From contig JADJXL010000020.1 in the NCBI GenBank assembly GCA_016715885.1, positions 186,001 to 250,000 of the forward strand: a stretch of DNA of 64,000 nucleotides, read 5' to 3'. The DNA comes from Polyangiaceae bacterium. Its GTDB lineage: Bacteria > Myxococcota_A > Polyangia > Polyangiales > Polyangiaceae. Positions 19,656-27,746 of this stretch are shown here, piece by piece (the stretch's first letter is position 1; each line of letters begins with the position of its first letter). The notes below the pieces were generated by a model. The model searched no databases. It saw only the letters and a list, made by a program, of their open reading frames with translations, and was not told where the DNA came from. The position numbers and the translations under genes are program-made.

Positions 19656-20285
19656 ATGCGGAAACTCAACCGGTCCACGGTAGCAGAGCCGCCTTGTTTA
19701 CAAAATTATCGCTACGGTTTCCACAACTGGACCCACGTCGACGTATTGGCAAAGGCACAAATTCGCGACCACCTCGACCAGATGCAGGGCAACCGTTGTG
19801 CGTACTGCGAAGGGAGACTCGACGAGCTCGGGCAACACATCGAGCATTTTCGATCGAGGCATCGATTCCCTGAGCTCACATTCGCCTGGGCAAACCTTTT
19901 CGCGTCATGCAACCAAGAGGATTCTTGCGGGCATTGGAAAGACCAGCACGAGCGATACGATCCCGATGACCTTCTCGATCCCTGTGTCGATGATCCCGAC
20001 GAATTTTTTCGTTTTCGGTCCGATGGCTCAATCGACATACGCAAGGATCTCGACGAAAGGCGCAGACATCGTGCCCGAACAACGCTTCGTGTATTCAACC
20101 TCGACGCGCATCGTGGTCGATTGCAACTCATGCGTCGACGTCACCTCGCGGGCTTTGCGGCAATGGTCGCAGATGTGCATGGATTATCGCCGAGCGAGCT
20201 TCAACAGCTTTTGGCTGCCGAGTTGGTAGCGGCGGAATCCGGTCCATTCTATACCGCCGTACGGCACGTGCTGACTCAGCTTTGA
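19656..20285 (+). CDS. HNH endonuclease, Septu PtuB-type (TIGR02646-like)
   Basis: A 209-aa HNH nuclease. The motif runs C48-A-Y-C51, then H61-I-E-H64, then N80 in FAWANLFASC with C85, followed by C91GH. This is the Cys-containing HNH arrangement of the TIGR02646/PtuB and retron-associated family. ATG 19656 is chosen because GGAAGGA sits about 9 nt upstream and the start lies 2 nt after the ATPase stop; the longer ORF from 19590 overlaps the ATPase. In Septu the nuclease acts on nucleic acid during infection. No reverse transcriptase or retron RNA is visible beside it. Confidence 0.8.
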   Translation: MRKLNRSTVAEPPCLQNYRYGFHNWTHVDVLAKAQIRDHLDQMQGNRCAYCEGRLDELGQHIEHFRSRHRFPELTFAWANLFASCNQEDSCGHWKDQHERYDPDDLLDPCVDDPDEFFRFRSDGSIDIRKDLDERRRHRARTTLRVFNLDAHRGRLQLMRRRHLAGFAAMVADVHGLSPSELQQLLAAELVAAESGPFYTAVRHVLTQL

Positions 20286-20661
20286 GCCATGACCCACCCG
20301 ATCAAATCCACCATGAAACTCATCGACGTCGCCCTTACGTTCGACGCCACTCATGCGCTGCAAATCGCCCCCAGCCATGAAGCATCGCACTCGGCTCGCC
20401 CGTGCCAACGCCCCCACGCGTAAAGCTCCATGGACGGCTCGGGGCAGCCTCCATCCACGAGCCGTACAGATCCATGGACGGCTCGCCCCAGCTCGCATCT
20501 TCACGCGTCCGCAGGTCGCCCTGGGCCGCGCCGACCTCGCATCTTCACGCGTCGAGGGGCCGCCCTGAGCCGCGCCGACCTCGCATCTTCACGCGTGAAG
20601 ACGTCGGCCCATGCGGAGCCGAGTTCGTATCTCGTGCGGTGGAATCGTCGATTCAGCCGGT
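20286..20661. repeat. Gene-free stretch with short tandem repeats
   Basis: From about 20427 the motif TCCATGGACGGCTCG occurs twice. From about 20492 to 20612 a unit of about 44 nt beginning CTCGCATCTTCACGCGT is repeated two and a half times with small changes. A 44-codon ORF at 20289-20423 has no recognisable features. The region lies between the HNH gene and the end of a minus-strand gene and may include transcription-stop structure; I see no poly-T tract. Confidence 0.6.
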
Positions 20662-21360
20662 TTACGCTTCGTCCGGATCGTCTTCGTCGCCTTGCTCGTC
20701 GGTGTCGTCCACGGGGGCGGTCTTGTTGCTGAGGAAGAACGCGTCGGCCCAATCCTTCTTGCGCCCCGTGCGGCCTGCGATGGCAACCAGCTCGCCATAG
20801 TTTGCAAGGCGAATGGCATTGGCGTTGTCTTTCCAAGCGCGCACGTCGAGGCGTGCTTCGGTACGGGCGAGCGCTGCGCCGCGCACTTCTTGGACGATGG
20901 TTTTGCCGTGGTCGATGAGCGGCTGGAGCAATCCGACGTGGGTGGTTTTGAAGTCGTCGGTGTAGAGCTTCAGGGCCAGCTTGCCGACGATATCGGCGGC
21001 GACTTCGATTTGTCGCTTCAGCGCGAAACGAATGACCTTGTCGATGGATTCGGAGAACAGCGTCTTGAACTGGGGCTGTTTGCGATCTTGGCCGACCAGG
21101 AAGAGCGTTGCATTGTGCAGTTTCCGCAGGGCATCGTTCAAATGGGCATCGGCGATGCTTGCGCGGGCGCTTGCTTTCAATTCGCCACGACGGGTGTCGA
21201 GGTCGATCTTCAGAATGGTATTGAATTCGTCGAGCGCTTGGCTGACGGGGGCGGCCAAGTGTTTGGCCTCGTCGTCTGCGAGCAATGCGGCTTCGTGGAA
21301 AACGAGGTCGGACCAGAAGACGAGGACCGCTCGCGAAGGGTCGATACGTCGCATGAACAC
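20662..21360 (-). CDS. Hypothetical protein
   Basis: A 232-aa protein, largely helical, without signal peptide or membrane segment, ending in a very acidic tail (DDTDEQGDEDDPDEA). ATG 21360 opens MFMRRIDPSRAVLVFWSD. The region KDWADAFFLSNKTAP near the end looks conserved-domain-like but I cannot name it. It is 81 nt downstream of the TPR gene on the same strand and may belong to that operon (NTPase, TPR, this gene). Codon use matches the neighbours. Function unknown. Confidence 0.7.
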   Translation of the reverse strand: MFMRRIDPSRAVLVFWSDLVFHEAALLADDEAKHLAAPVSQALDEFNTILKIDLDTRRGELKASARASIADAHLNDALRKLHNATLFLVGQDRKQPQFKTLFSESIDKVIRFALKRQIEVAADIVGKLALKLYTDDFKTTHVGLLQPLIDHGKTIVQEVRGAALARTEARLDVRAWKDNANAIRLANYGELVAIAGRTGRKKDWADAFFLSNKTAPVDDTDEQGDEDDPDEA

Positions 21361-21441
21361 GAAGGGTAGGGGAACATGGGAGGGTGGGCCAACAATGTGG
21401 CGAGGATTTTTGGGGGCGAGTGGGGTGCGCGTACCTGCGGC

Positions 21442-22886
21442 TCAGCACGAGTCCGCTTCGAGCTGTTCGATGCGCTGCTGGGTGGCCGGGTCGATGGGCG
21501 TGCCGACGGCTGCGTGCAGGTCGCGGAGCAGGGCGATCGTTTTGCGCACGTCGTTCGCCGACGCCTGCGGAGACTGCTGGTAGAGGTCCCAGTAGATGTC
21601 GAACGCTTCTTGCACGGACGCCAGGGCCGCTTCGCGCTGGCCCAATCTGCTTTGCGTGACGCCCAGGTTGTGGAGGCTTCTCGCCAGGCCCGGCAGAAAC
21701 GTTTCCGGGCGCTGCTCGGCCAACTTTCGCCGAATGCCGACGGCTTCCTGCGCGGACGACAGGGCCGCTTCGCGCTGGCCTAAGGCGCTTTGCTGAATCC
21801 CCAGGTTGGCGAGGCTGCCTGCAAGATCTGGTAGGAACGCGTCCGGGCGCTGCTCGGCCAGCTTTCGCCGAATGTCGACGGCTTCCTGCGTGGACGCGAG
21901 CGCCGCTTCGTGCGAGTCAAGCGAACTTTGCCAAATGCCTAAGTTATGGAGGCTTGCGGCGAGGTTCGGCAGAAACGTTTCCGGGTGCTCCTCCAGTAGC
22001 TTTCGGCGAATGTTGACCACTTCTTGCATGGACGCCAGGGCTGCTTCGTGCTGGCCCAATTCGCCCTGCACATTGCCCAGGTTGTTGAGGCTCGTCGCGA
22101 GGAGCGGCAGAGACGTCTCCGGACGCTCCTCAGCTAGCTTACGGCAAATGTCTACCGCTTCCGCGGCTGTAGCCATGGCCTCCGCAAATCTTCCTTCGTT
22201 CACCCATCCCAGCGTCGCTTGGTCCAACGCAATCGCGCGCCCTTCCGAACCCGGCTTCCGCCGATTCGCCTCCAAGATCCAAAACACCGGATCCGGCGCC
22301 GTCGTCGTCGTGCGGTGCTCCTCCAGCGAGCGTTTTTCTTCCACGACCACGCTGGCCTGTTCCCGACGCACCGCCGTCGTCCCCGATAGTTCGAGCACAA
22401 TCGACCGAATCGACCACAAATCCGGCGCAGCCTCGCGCACCAGCACCTTCATGTCCAGCGGAGCAACGATGACCAGCCCACCCGTCAATTGCCGCCGCAG
22501 GATCTCCCGCCGCTCGTTCGTCCGCAAAAGACGTGACCCCATGCATCGGCCCAAGGTTGCTCGTCGCGTCCCGCCCCGTCCACTTGAAGCGATTGCAGCC
22601 ACACGCAACCCGCGCCCGCTCGCTCCGGGGACAACATCCACGGCAATGCCTGACGCAGCTCGTCGGGCGATTGCGGCATACAAACATCCATTCGCCCAGC
22701 GCCCTCCGCTTCGAGCATTCCAGCGACGCGATGGCGAATCACGGCCGCATCGAGCGACGAGGGGGAAAAGACGAAAGCCAACCAAAACCCTGTCGCATAT
22801 TCGAGCGATACGCGAAAACGCTCCCACTCCGCTTCGTCCTGCTCGGCAAGACGTTCCGGGAGACGGGGCTCGCGGGGCTCAACCAT
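21442..22886 (-). pseudogene. TPR protein paired with an NTPase (one frameshift)
   Basis: About 480 residues in two frames. The 5' part (ATG 22886, MVEPREPRLPERLAEQ) overlaps the NTPase stop by 8 nt. Near the C4 tract 22537-22540 (plus strand) the frame changes; one more base would join AWADAWG-type sequence to RLLRTNERREILRRQ and restore one protein. The N-terminal 190 residues resemble the W/NERRE/VAPLDMK domain seen in partner proteins of STAND NTPases (from memory). The C-terminal half is about five 42-residue tetratricopeptide repeats with a core such as REAALASVQEA, which form the visible 126-nt DNA periodicity. A sensor or scaffold role for the NTPase is inferred. Confidence 0.75.
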
Positions 22887-24273
22887 GTTCCTTCTTTGCC
22901 GCACGCGCGGCTTGCACTTCTTTCGCAAGCTGCAACACGTGACCCCGAATCAGCGGATGCACGTCGTACCATTCGGGCCCATTGCGATAACACAGCACCA
23001 TGTTGGTATCGAAGAAACGCGCCAACTGGATCAGATTGGATTGGTCTTCGAGCGCCGCTTTGTGCGTGATTGCAATCTGCGCGAGCCATAGGGCATCGTT
23101 TTCTGCGATGGGCAATAACTCTGTGCGCATCTGATCGAGCGCCTGCGTGATGACCCAGTCATCGACCGGGAGCTTTTTCGCCCGCCTGATCACTTCAGCG
23201 ACCATACGCAGCAAATTACGCAGATGCCCGCCCGACTCCGCAACCATTCGCTCCATCTGCGCGTCCGAAAGCAAGTGCGTTGCGCGTGAATGCCGCTTTT
23301 TGATGAGCTCCACCAATGCATCCTTGCCCGATGTCGCAACATTGTCATTCTTGTCTTTGATTTTTATTGCCGGGAACATCTGCACCGCGCCCGCCGGATA
23401 CAAGCTTCCCAGGTTCGGATATCGCACTTTGAGAAAGGGGGGAATGGTATAGATGACGTGCAGCCCCGGAATTCGAAGCTCGGCGGCATGCATCGCAAAA
23501 AGGTTTTCGACGGACGCTTGAACCTCGGTGCCGTTGGTGAACGTTCCTCGAATTTGTTCGATGGAATCGACGATCATCAGAACCTTGACGCCATTGCCGT
23601 ATTTTTTCCGAAGCGCCTTGATGCACTCTTCGAAAAACTTGTGCACCTCGACGACCAACCCTCCCAAATGGCCGGCCATGTGCTTTTGGACGCGCTCTTT
23701 GAAGATCGGATCCTCTTTGAAGCTGCCCTTGAGGCCGAGTTTTGCCGATACTTCGGCGCCTTTGCTGATCCCCGCCACATCCACGTCGGTCTTGGCTTTG
23801 GCGGCGATTTCGGCAGAAAACTCCGACAACTTGATGGACCCCAAAAACGACCGGAATCGTTCCCATACGCTTTCGTCGAGGCCGCTTTTGCCGAGGAACT
23901 TGTCATCCTCCAGGGCCATGCCGAAGGCTCCCGTGATGGACATGAGGAAATCGCTGACGTCGATCGGCGTCGACATGTTGATGTATTGCGCGATGTCGAT
24001 CAGCACGACCTTGCCGTCGGCGCTCTCGATGCGTTTCTGCAACCTTCGCAGTTCCGTGCTTTTGCCGATGCCACGAAAGCCTGCGAGGAGCTGCACGCTG
24101 TCGTCGACGTAGCTGATGGTCTGCTCGAGCAGCTCGACGGGGTCGACACCGAGTGCATCATGGTCCTCGTAGAGTCGAACGTAACGAGGATCATCGGGAG
24201 AGAGCGGAGCATCCATGACCGCGCGGTAAAATTCCTTGAGAAAAAGGCGGTCTTCGGCGGTGAGGGGCGTCAT
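22879..24273 (-). CDS. STAND/KAP-like P-loop NTPase
   Basis: A 464-aa ATPase. Walker A GFRGIGKST is at residues 65-73, Walker B VLMIVDSIEQ near 260, with a sensor-like region IYTIPPFLK after it. The C-terminal part is helical with WYDVHPLIRG, like a winged-helix end of STAND NTPases. ATG 24273 is chosen because the upstream in-frame stretch overlaps the divergent gene's upstream region and has no protein-like character. Coupled (8-nt overlap) to a TPR gene. Such NTPase/TPR pairs often act as threat sensors, but no effector nuclease or protease is visible here. Intact. Confidence 0.75.
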   Translation of the reverse strand: MTPLTAEDRLFLKEFYRAVMDAPLSPDDPRYVRLYEDHDALGVDPVELLEQTISYVDDSVQLLAGFRGIGKSTELRRLQKRIESADGKVVLIDIAQYINMSTPIDVSDFLMSITGAFGMALEDDKFLGKSGLDESVWERFRSFLGSIKLSEFSAEIAAKAKTDVDVAGISKGAEVSAKLGLKGSFKEDPIFKERVQKHMAGHLGGLVVEVHKFFEECIKALRKKYGNGVKVLMIVDSIEQIRGTFTNGTEVQASVENLFAMHAAELRIPGLHVIYTIPPFLKVRYPNLGSLYPAGAVQMFPAIKIKDKNDNVATSGKDALVELIKKRHSRATHLLSDAQMERMVAESGGHLRNLLRMVAEVIRRAKKLPVDDWVITQALDQMRTELLPIAENDALWLAQIAITHKAALEDQSNLIQLARFFDTNMVLCYRNGPEWYDVHPLIRGHVLQLAKEVQAARAAKKEHG

Positions 24274-24509
24274 CGGCGCGTGAAGGTACCACACGTCGAG
24301 GGCCAGAACGCAAGAAAACGCAGATGTTACCTGGTCGGTGCCAAGGGCTGGGGGAGTTCGGCAGCGATATGTTGCGAACATCTTGAGAGCGTGGCCACAG
24401 CTCAGCCGTTCTGAAGAGGGTGCCTGCGTGTAACTTTCGCGCTGCGTCCCGCCCCAAGCGCTCGTCACAGTGCTTGTCTTGCCACCTCGGATGCCGCTAC
24501 GCTGCAAAC

Positions 24510-26093
24510 ATGCGTTCCTCGACCTACCTTGGCACCTTCCTTTCGGCAGGCGCGGTCTTCGCGCTTCTGACCATCGACCCAGCTCCAGCTTTCGCCGCCG
24601 AATGCGGCTGCACGCATGAAGTCATGCCTGGCACCACGGGGGTCAATGGCACCGACATCGGCGTGAAACCGGGCGACGTCGTCTGCATCATGGCGGGTGA
24701 TTACGAGTTCATTCGGTTCCGCGAGATCCACGGGACGGCCGATGCACCCGTCATTGTCAAGAACTGCGGCGGTGTCGTCAACGTGCGTAACACGGACCGC
24801 GCTTATGCCGTCGACTTCCAGGGCAGCTCGCACCATTTCCGGCTCACGGGCACCGGCGAACCCGGCGTCGAGTATGGCTTTCGCGTCAGCGCGCCCGACA
24901 AGGACCCGCATCCGGGCGTAGGCCTGTGGTTCCTCGACAAAAGCACCGATTACGAAGTCGACCACATCGAGGTGTACGAGACGGGTTTCGCGGGCGTCAT
25001 GTCGAAGACCGATCCGCTTTGTGACGGCAGCGCCGATCAAGACAAATTCGTCCAGAAGAACGTGCACCTGCATCACCTTTGGATTCATGACACGGGCGGC
25101 GAAGGGTTTTACGTGGGCAGCACGCAGGGCAATGGTCACACGATTACGTGCAATGGGCAGCAGGAGGTGCGGATGCCGCACTTTCTGGAGGGGATCGAGA
25201 TTGACCATTGCCTCGTGGAGGACACCGGCTGGGACGGAGCGCAGATTGGGATGGCGCGAGAAGGTTGCAGCTTTCACGACAACGTGATTCGCCGCGTCGG
25301 GAGCGAAATGGTGCAATACCAATGGATGGGTCTGCAAATCGGCGGACCATCGAAGTGCGACATTCGCCGAAACATCATTTCCGACGGGCCCGTGAACGGC
25401 ATTTTTGTATTTGGCGCAGGCGACACCACCGTTGCGGACAACGTGGTGATGCGATTCGGCGAGGTCGACATTTATGCGAACATCCAGAACAACCCCGGGC
25501 CTGTCGCTTATCGCATCGCGCACAACACGCTGCTCGATTTCGGCGAAGCTGCGGTGCAAGTTTTTGGCGACGCGGTCGAAGGCGCATTTGCGTACAACAA
25601 TTTCGTGGTGGGACCAAGCTCGGCGATTGCGGCTGGCAACGACGTGGGCTGGGCGGCCGAGGGTAATGTGTTCGTGCCGGCGGTCGCCGACGCTCAATTC
25701 GTCGCTCCAGACGCGGACGATTACCACATCAAGGAGAGCTCGCCCGCGCGAGGTGCTGGTATCGACCATAGCGCGGACGGTTTTACCACGGACCTGGACG
25801 GGTATATCCGTGCCAAACCTCCAGCGGCCGGCGCGTACGAATTCGTGATGGATTCGCCCACGAGCGGCGCAGGCGGTGGCTCGAGCAGCTCGGGCGGAGG
25901 CGGCGCAGGCAATGCGGGCGCGGGCGGTGCGGGCGGCGGGGGCGGCGGAGCACCGGGGGACCTGGGTGTCGACGAGGGATGCGGATGCCGCGTGGCTGGG
26001 AGCGGCGAGGGCGCGGGGGCGGGGCTTGCGCTGGTGGTTGGAGCGTGGCTCGTGACGCGCATTCGGCGGCGAGGGCGTATGCGAGCGATATAG
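24510..26093 (+). CDS. Secreted right-handed beta-helix protein with MYXO-CTERM tail
   Basis: A 527-aa secreted protein. A signal peptide (hydrophobic run ending AFAAE) is followed by PGDVVCIMAGDYEFIRF and then parallel beta-helix repeats with many ISD, VEDTGWDG and NTLLDFG turns, as in pectate-lyase-like and other polysaccharide-active folds. Near residue 455 the protein becomes Gly/Ser/Ala-rich, then ends GCGCR, a hydrophobic helix and RIRRR, a MYXO-CTERM anchor that is processed at the Cys in myxobacteria. ATG 24510 gives the signal peptide. It is divergent from the NTPase gene (236-nt gap). Substrate unknown. Confidence 0.88.
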   Translation: MRSSTYLGTFLSAGAVFALLTIDPAPAFAAECGCTHEVMPGTTGVNGTDIGVKPGDVVCIMAGDYEFIRFREIHGTADAPVIVKNCGGVVNVRNTDRAYAVDFQGSSHHFRLTGTGEPGVEYGFRVSAPDKDPHPGVGLWFLDKSTDYEVDHIEVYETGFAGVMSKTDPLCDGSADQDKFVQKNVHLHHLWIHDTGGEGFYVGSTQGNGHTITCNGQQEVRMPHFLEGIEIDHCLVEDTGWDGAQIGMAREGCSFHDNVIRRVGSEMVQYQWMGLQIGGPSKCDIRRNIISDGPVNGIFVFGAGDTTVADNVVMRFGEVDIYANIQNNPGPVAYRIAHNTLLDFGEAAVQVFGDAVEGAFAYNNFVVGPSSAIAAGNDVGWAAEGNVFVPAVADAQFVAPDADDYHIKESSPARGAGIDHSADGFTTDLDGYIRAKPPAAGAYEFVMDSPTSGAGGGSSSSGGGGAGNAGAGGAGGGGGGAPGDLGVDEGCGCRVAGSGEGAGAGLALVVGAWLVTRIRRRGRMRAI

Positions 26094-26194
26094 GCATTGA
26101 ACGAGACATCAGCGCTGCACGCTGGAGAACCCGGACGATTTGGCTGTTCAGCGAATCGAGCTTTGCGTATCATCGTGCCGCGGACGCCAAACTA

Positions 26195-27028
26195 ATGAGC
26201 ACTTCCATGTCCAAGCCGCAAATGATTCCGTGCCGTGTTCATATCATCCTTGCCCGAAAGGCACCCGTGGCCATTGCGATTCGCCGTGGTCCATCGAAAC
26301 GAGTGTGCACCGTCGGCTGGGACCGAACGAAAGACACGTTTCAAGTGGGCCAATGGCTCAAGGGGCGGATTTACGAACGGCGTTGCGATCTGTCACCAGA
26401 TGGGCGCCATTTTATCTATTTCGCGATGAATGGGAAGTGGAAAACCCGAGTCAAGGGCTCGTGGACGGCCATTTCGATGACGCCCTACCTGAAAGCCGTG
26501 GGGTTATGGGCCAATGGTAGTTGCTGGAACGGCGGTGGATTGTTCACGTCGAACAAGCATTATTGGCTGAATGCGTTTCCTTTCGGCAACGAGGAGGTTC
26601 GCGCGCCGCGGGGGCTCGAACAGGATTCGTTTCCATTTCATGAACGATACGGGGGCGAATGCCCAGGCGTCTACTACGTGCGGCTTCAACGTGACGGCTG
26701 GAGGCTCGTGCGGCTCGAGCAACCTGCAGACATATTCGAAAAGCAAGTCGCGAAGCGCTGGATCTTGGAGAAATCTGCGTACGCGACGTCATCGCATCAG
26801 GTTGGTAGGGGCTGCTATTTCGATACGCATCGATTAAAAACGACGGACGGCAGCGTGGTGCTCGATCTGCCGGATTGGGAATGGGCGGATGTCGATGGCA
26901 CGCGTTTGGTGTGGATCGCGGGAGGTGTTTTGCATGCCGGGCAGCTCGTACCCGAAGGATTGACGAATACCAAGACGCTCTTCGACTTCAATTCGCTGAC
27001 CTTCGAAGAGCTGAAGGCGCCGTATTGA
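26195..27028 (+). CDS. Hypothetical protein
   Basis: A 277-aa protein without signal peptide. It is rich in Trp, Gly and aromatic strands (RHFIYFAMNGKWKT, GLWANGSCWNGGG, DLPDWEWADVDGTRLVWI), which suggests a beta-propeller or all-beta fold. ATG 26195 is chosen because the sequence upstream in the same frame belongs to the beta-helix gene's C-terminus in another frame. It follows that gene by 101 nt. I do not recognise a family. Confidence 0.65.
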   Translation: MSTSMSKPQMIPCRVHIILARKAPVAIAIRRGPSKRVCTVGWDRTKDTFQVGQWLKGRIYERRCDLSPDGRHFIYFAMNGKWKTRVKGSWTAISMTPYLKAVGLWANGSCWNGGGLFTSNKHYWLNAFPFGNEEVRAPRGLEQDSFPFHERYGGECPGVYYVRLQRDGWRLVRLEQPADIFEKQVAKRWILEKSAYATSSHQVGRGCYFDTHRLKTTDGSVVLDLPDWEWADVDGTRLVWIAGGVLHAGQLVPEGLTNTKTLFDFNSLTFEELKAPY

Positions 27029-27188
27029 CGTTTGGTAAACGTGCCCTTATCGGTGGAACTTCGGATGGCACGGGAAACCGGCGTTCGCCGCGGCCGTTCG
27101 TTTACTGGCTTTGCGCGTACTCGGGCCAGTTCGGCCGATTGGGGGCCCGTCCTGAGCGCATCGACGAGATGATTCGACCCAGAAGCTT

Positions 27189-27470
27189 ACGCTCGTCGTG
27201 CGCAGGTCACTCGACGCGCCTCAGTTGGCGTGCGCTCGTCGAGCGTCGAGGATTGGGCGGTGTCGACACGGTCGCGCTCGTCGAGCAAGTGACCGGCGCT
27301 TGCATGAGGATCGTTCAGGCGCGTCGTGCGCGGGTCATGCGACGCACTTCGGCTGGCTTGCGCTCGTCGCGCCCAAGGTGCTTCGACGTTTTCGGATGGC
27401 TCGGGCGCGCCGTGCCGAAACAATTCGAGCGGCGCGAGTAGCCAGCGCTCGTCGTGCGTGAGCTTCACAA
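27189..27470. repeat. Imperfect direct repeats rich in GCTCGTCGTGCG-type words
   Basis: Two long imperfect copies (about 120-130 nt each, near 27189 and 27327) share CGTGCGCAGGTCA/CGTGCGCGGGTCA, then GCGACGC, TTGGC or TGGCTTGCGCTCGTCG. A third short copy (GCGCTCGTCGTGCGTGAG) ends the block near 27463. All frames give Arg/Ala/Ser-rich peptides, so it is unlikely to code for protein. Confidence 0.55.
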
Positions 27471-27733
27471 GGAGAAGCGCGCCGAAGGGGCAGCTTGGTG
27501 TGCCGCAAAGAAAACACTGCTCGAGGTCACCGCAACATTATCAATCATGCGAGCAGCAATGGACGCTGGTCCTGATGATCGGCCGATGGACGTACCTTGG
27601 GAAATGGCGTCCCTCTCCGAGCGCGACAAGTCGAAGTGCCAGGGACAACGCACCCGTGGCAAGATCGCTATTGACGCTTGCAAAGATGGGTGAGATGACA
27701 GCTTCCGTCATGGTCGAGTGCGACCGCATGCTG

Positions 27734-27738
27734 GGAGG
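27734..27738 (+). promoter_or_regulatory. Strong ribosome binding site supporting a TTG start
   Basis: GGAGG (in GGAGGAC) lies 8 nt before TTG 27747. It is the clearest Shine-Dalgarno site near this gene and fixes the rare TTG start of the Ycf46-like ATPase. Confidence 0.75.
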
Positions 27739-27746
27739 ACAATCCG

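Larger units (their letters stand above)
27029..27746. other. Long intergenic stretch before the seven-gene operon
   Basis: 718 nt with no well-supported gene. The centre (27189-27470) holds imperfect repeats described separately. A 79-codon GTG-started ORF at 27454-27693 shows no known motif, and its start lies within the repeats. The end carries the GGAGG ribosome site for the TTG start at 27747. The promoter of the operon should lie here but no clear consensus is visible. Confidence 0.45.

Noticed and set aside
27454..27693. 79-codon ORF before the seven-gene operon
   Set aside because: Start lies in repeat DNA, no RBS or conserved motif; not listed as a gene.
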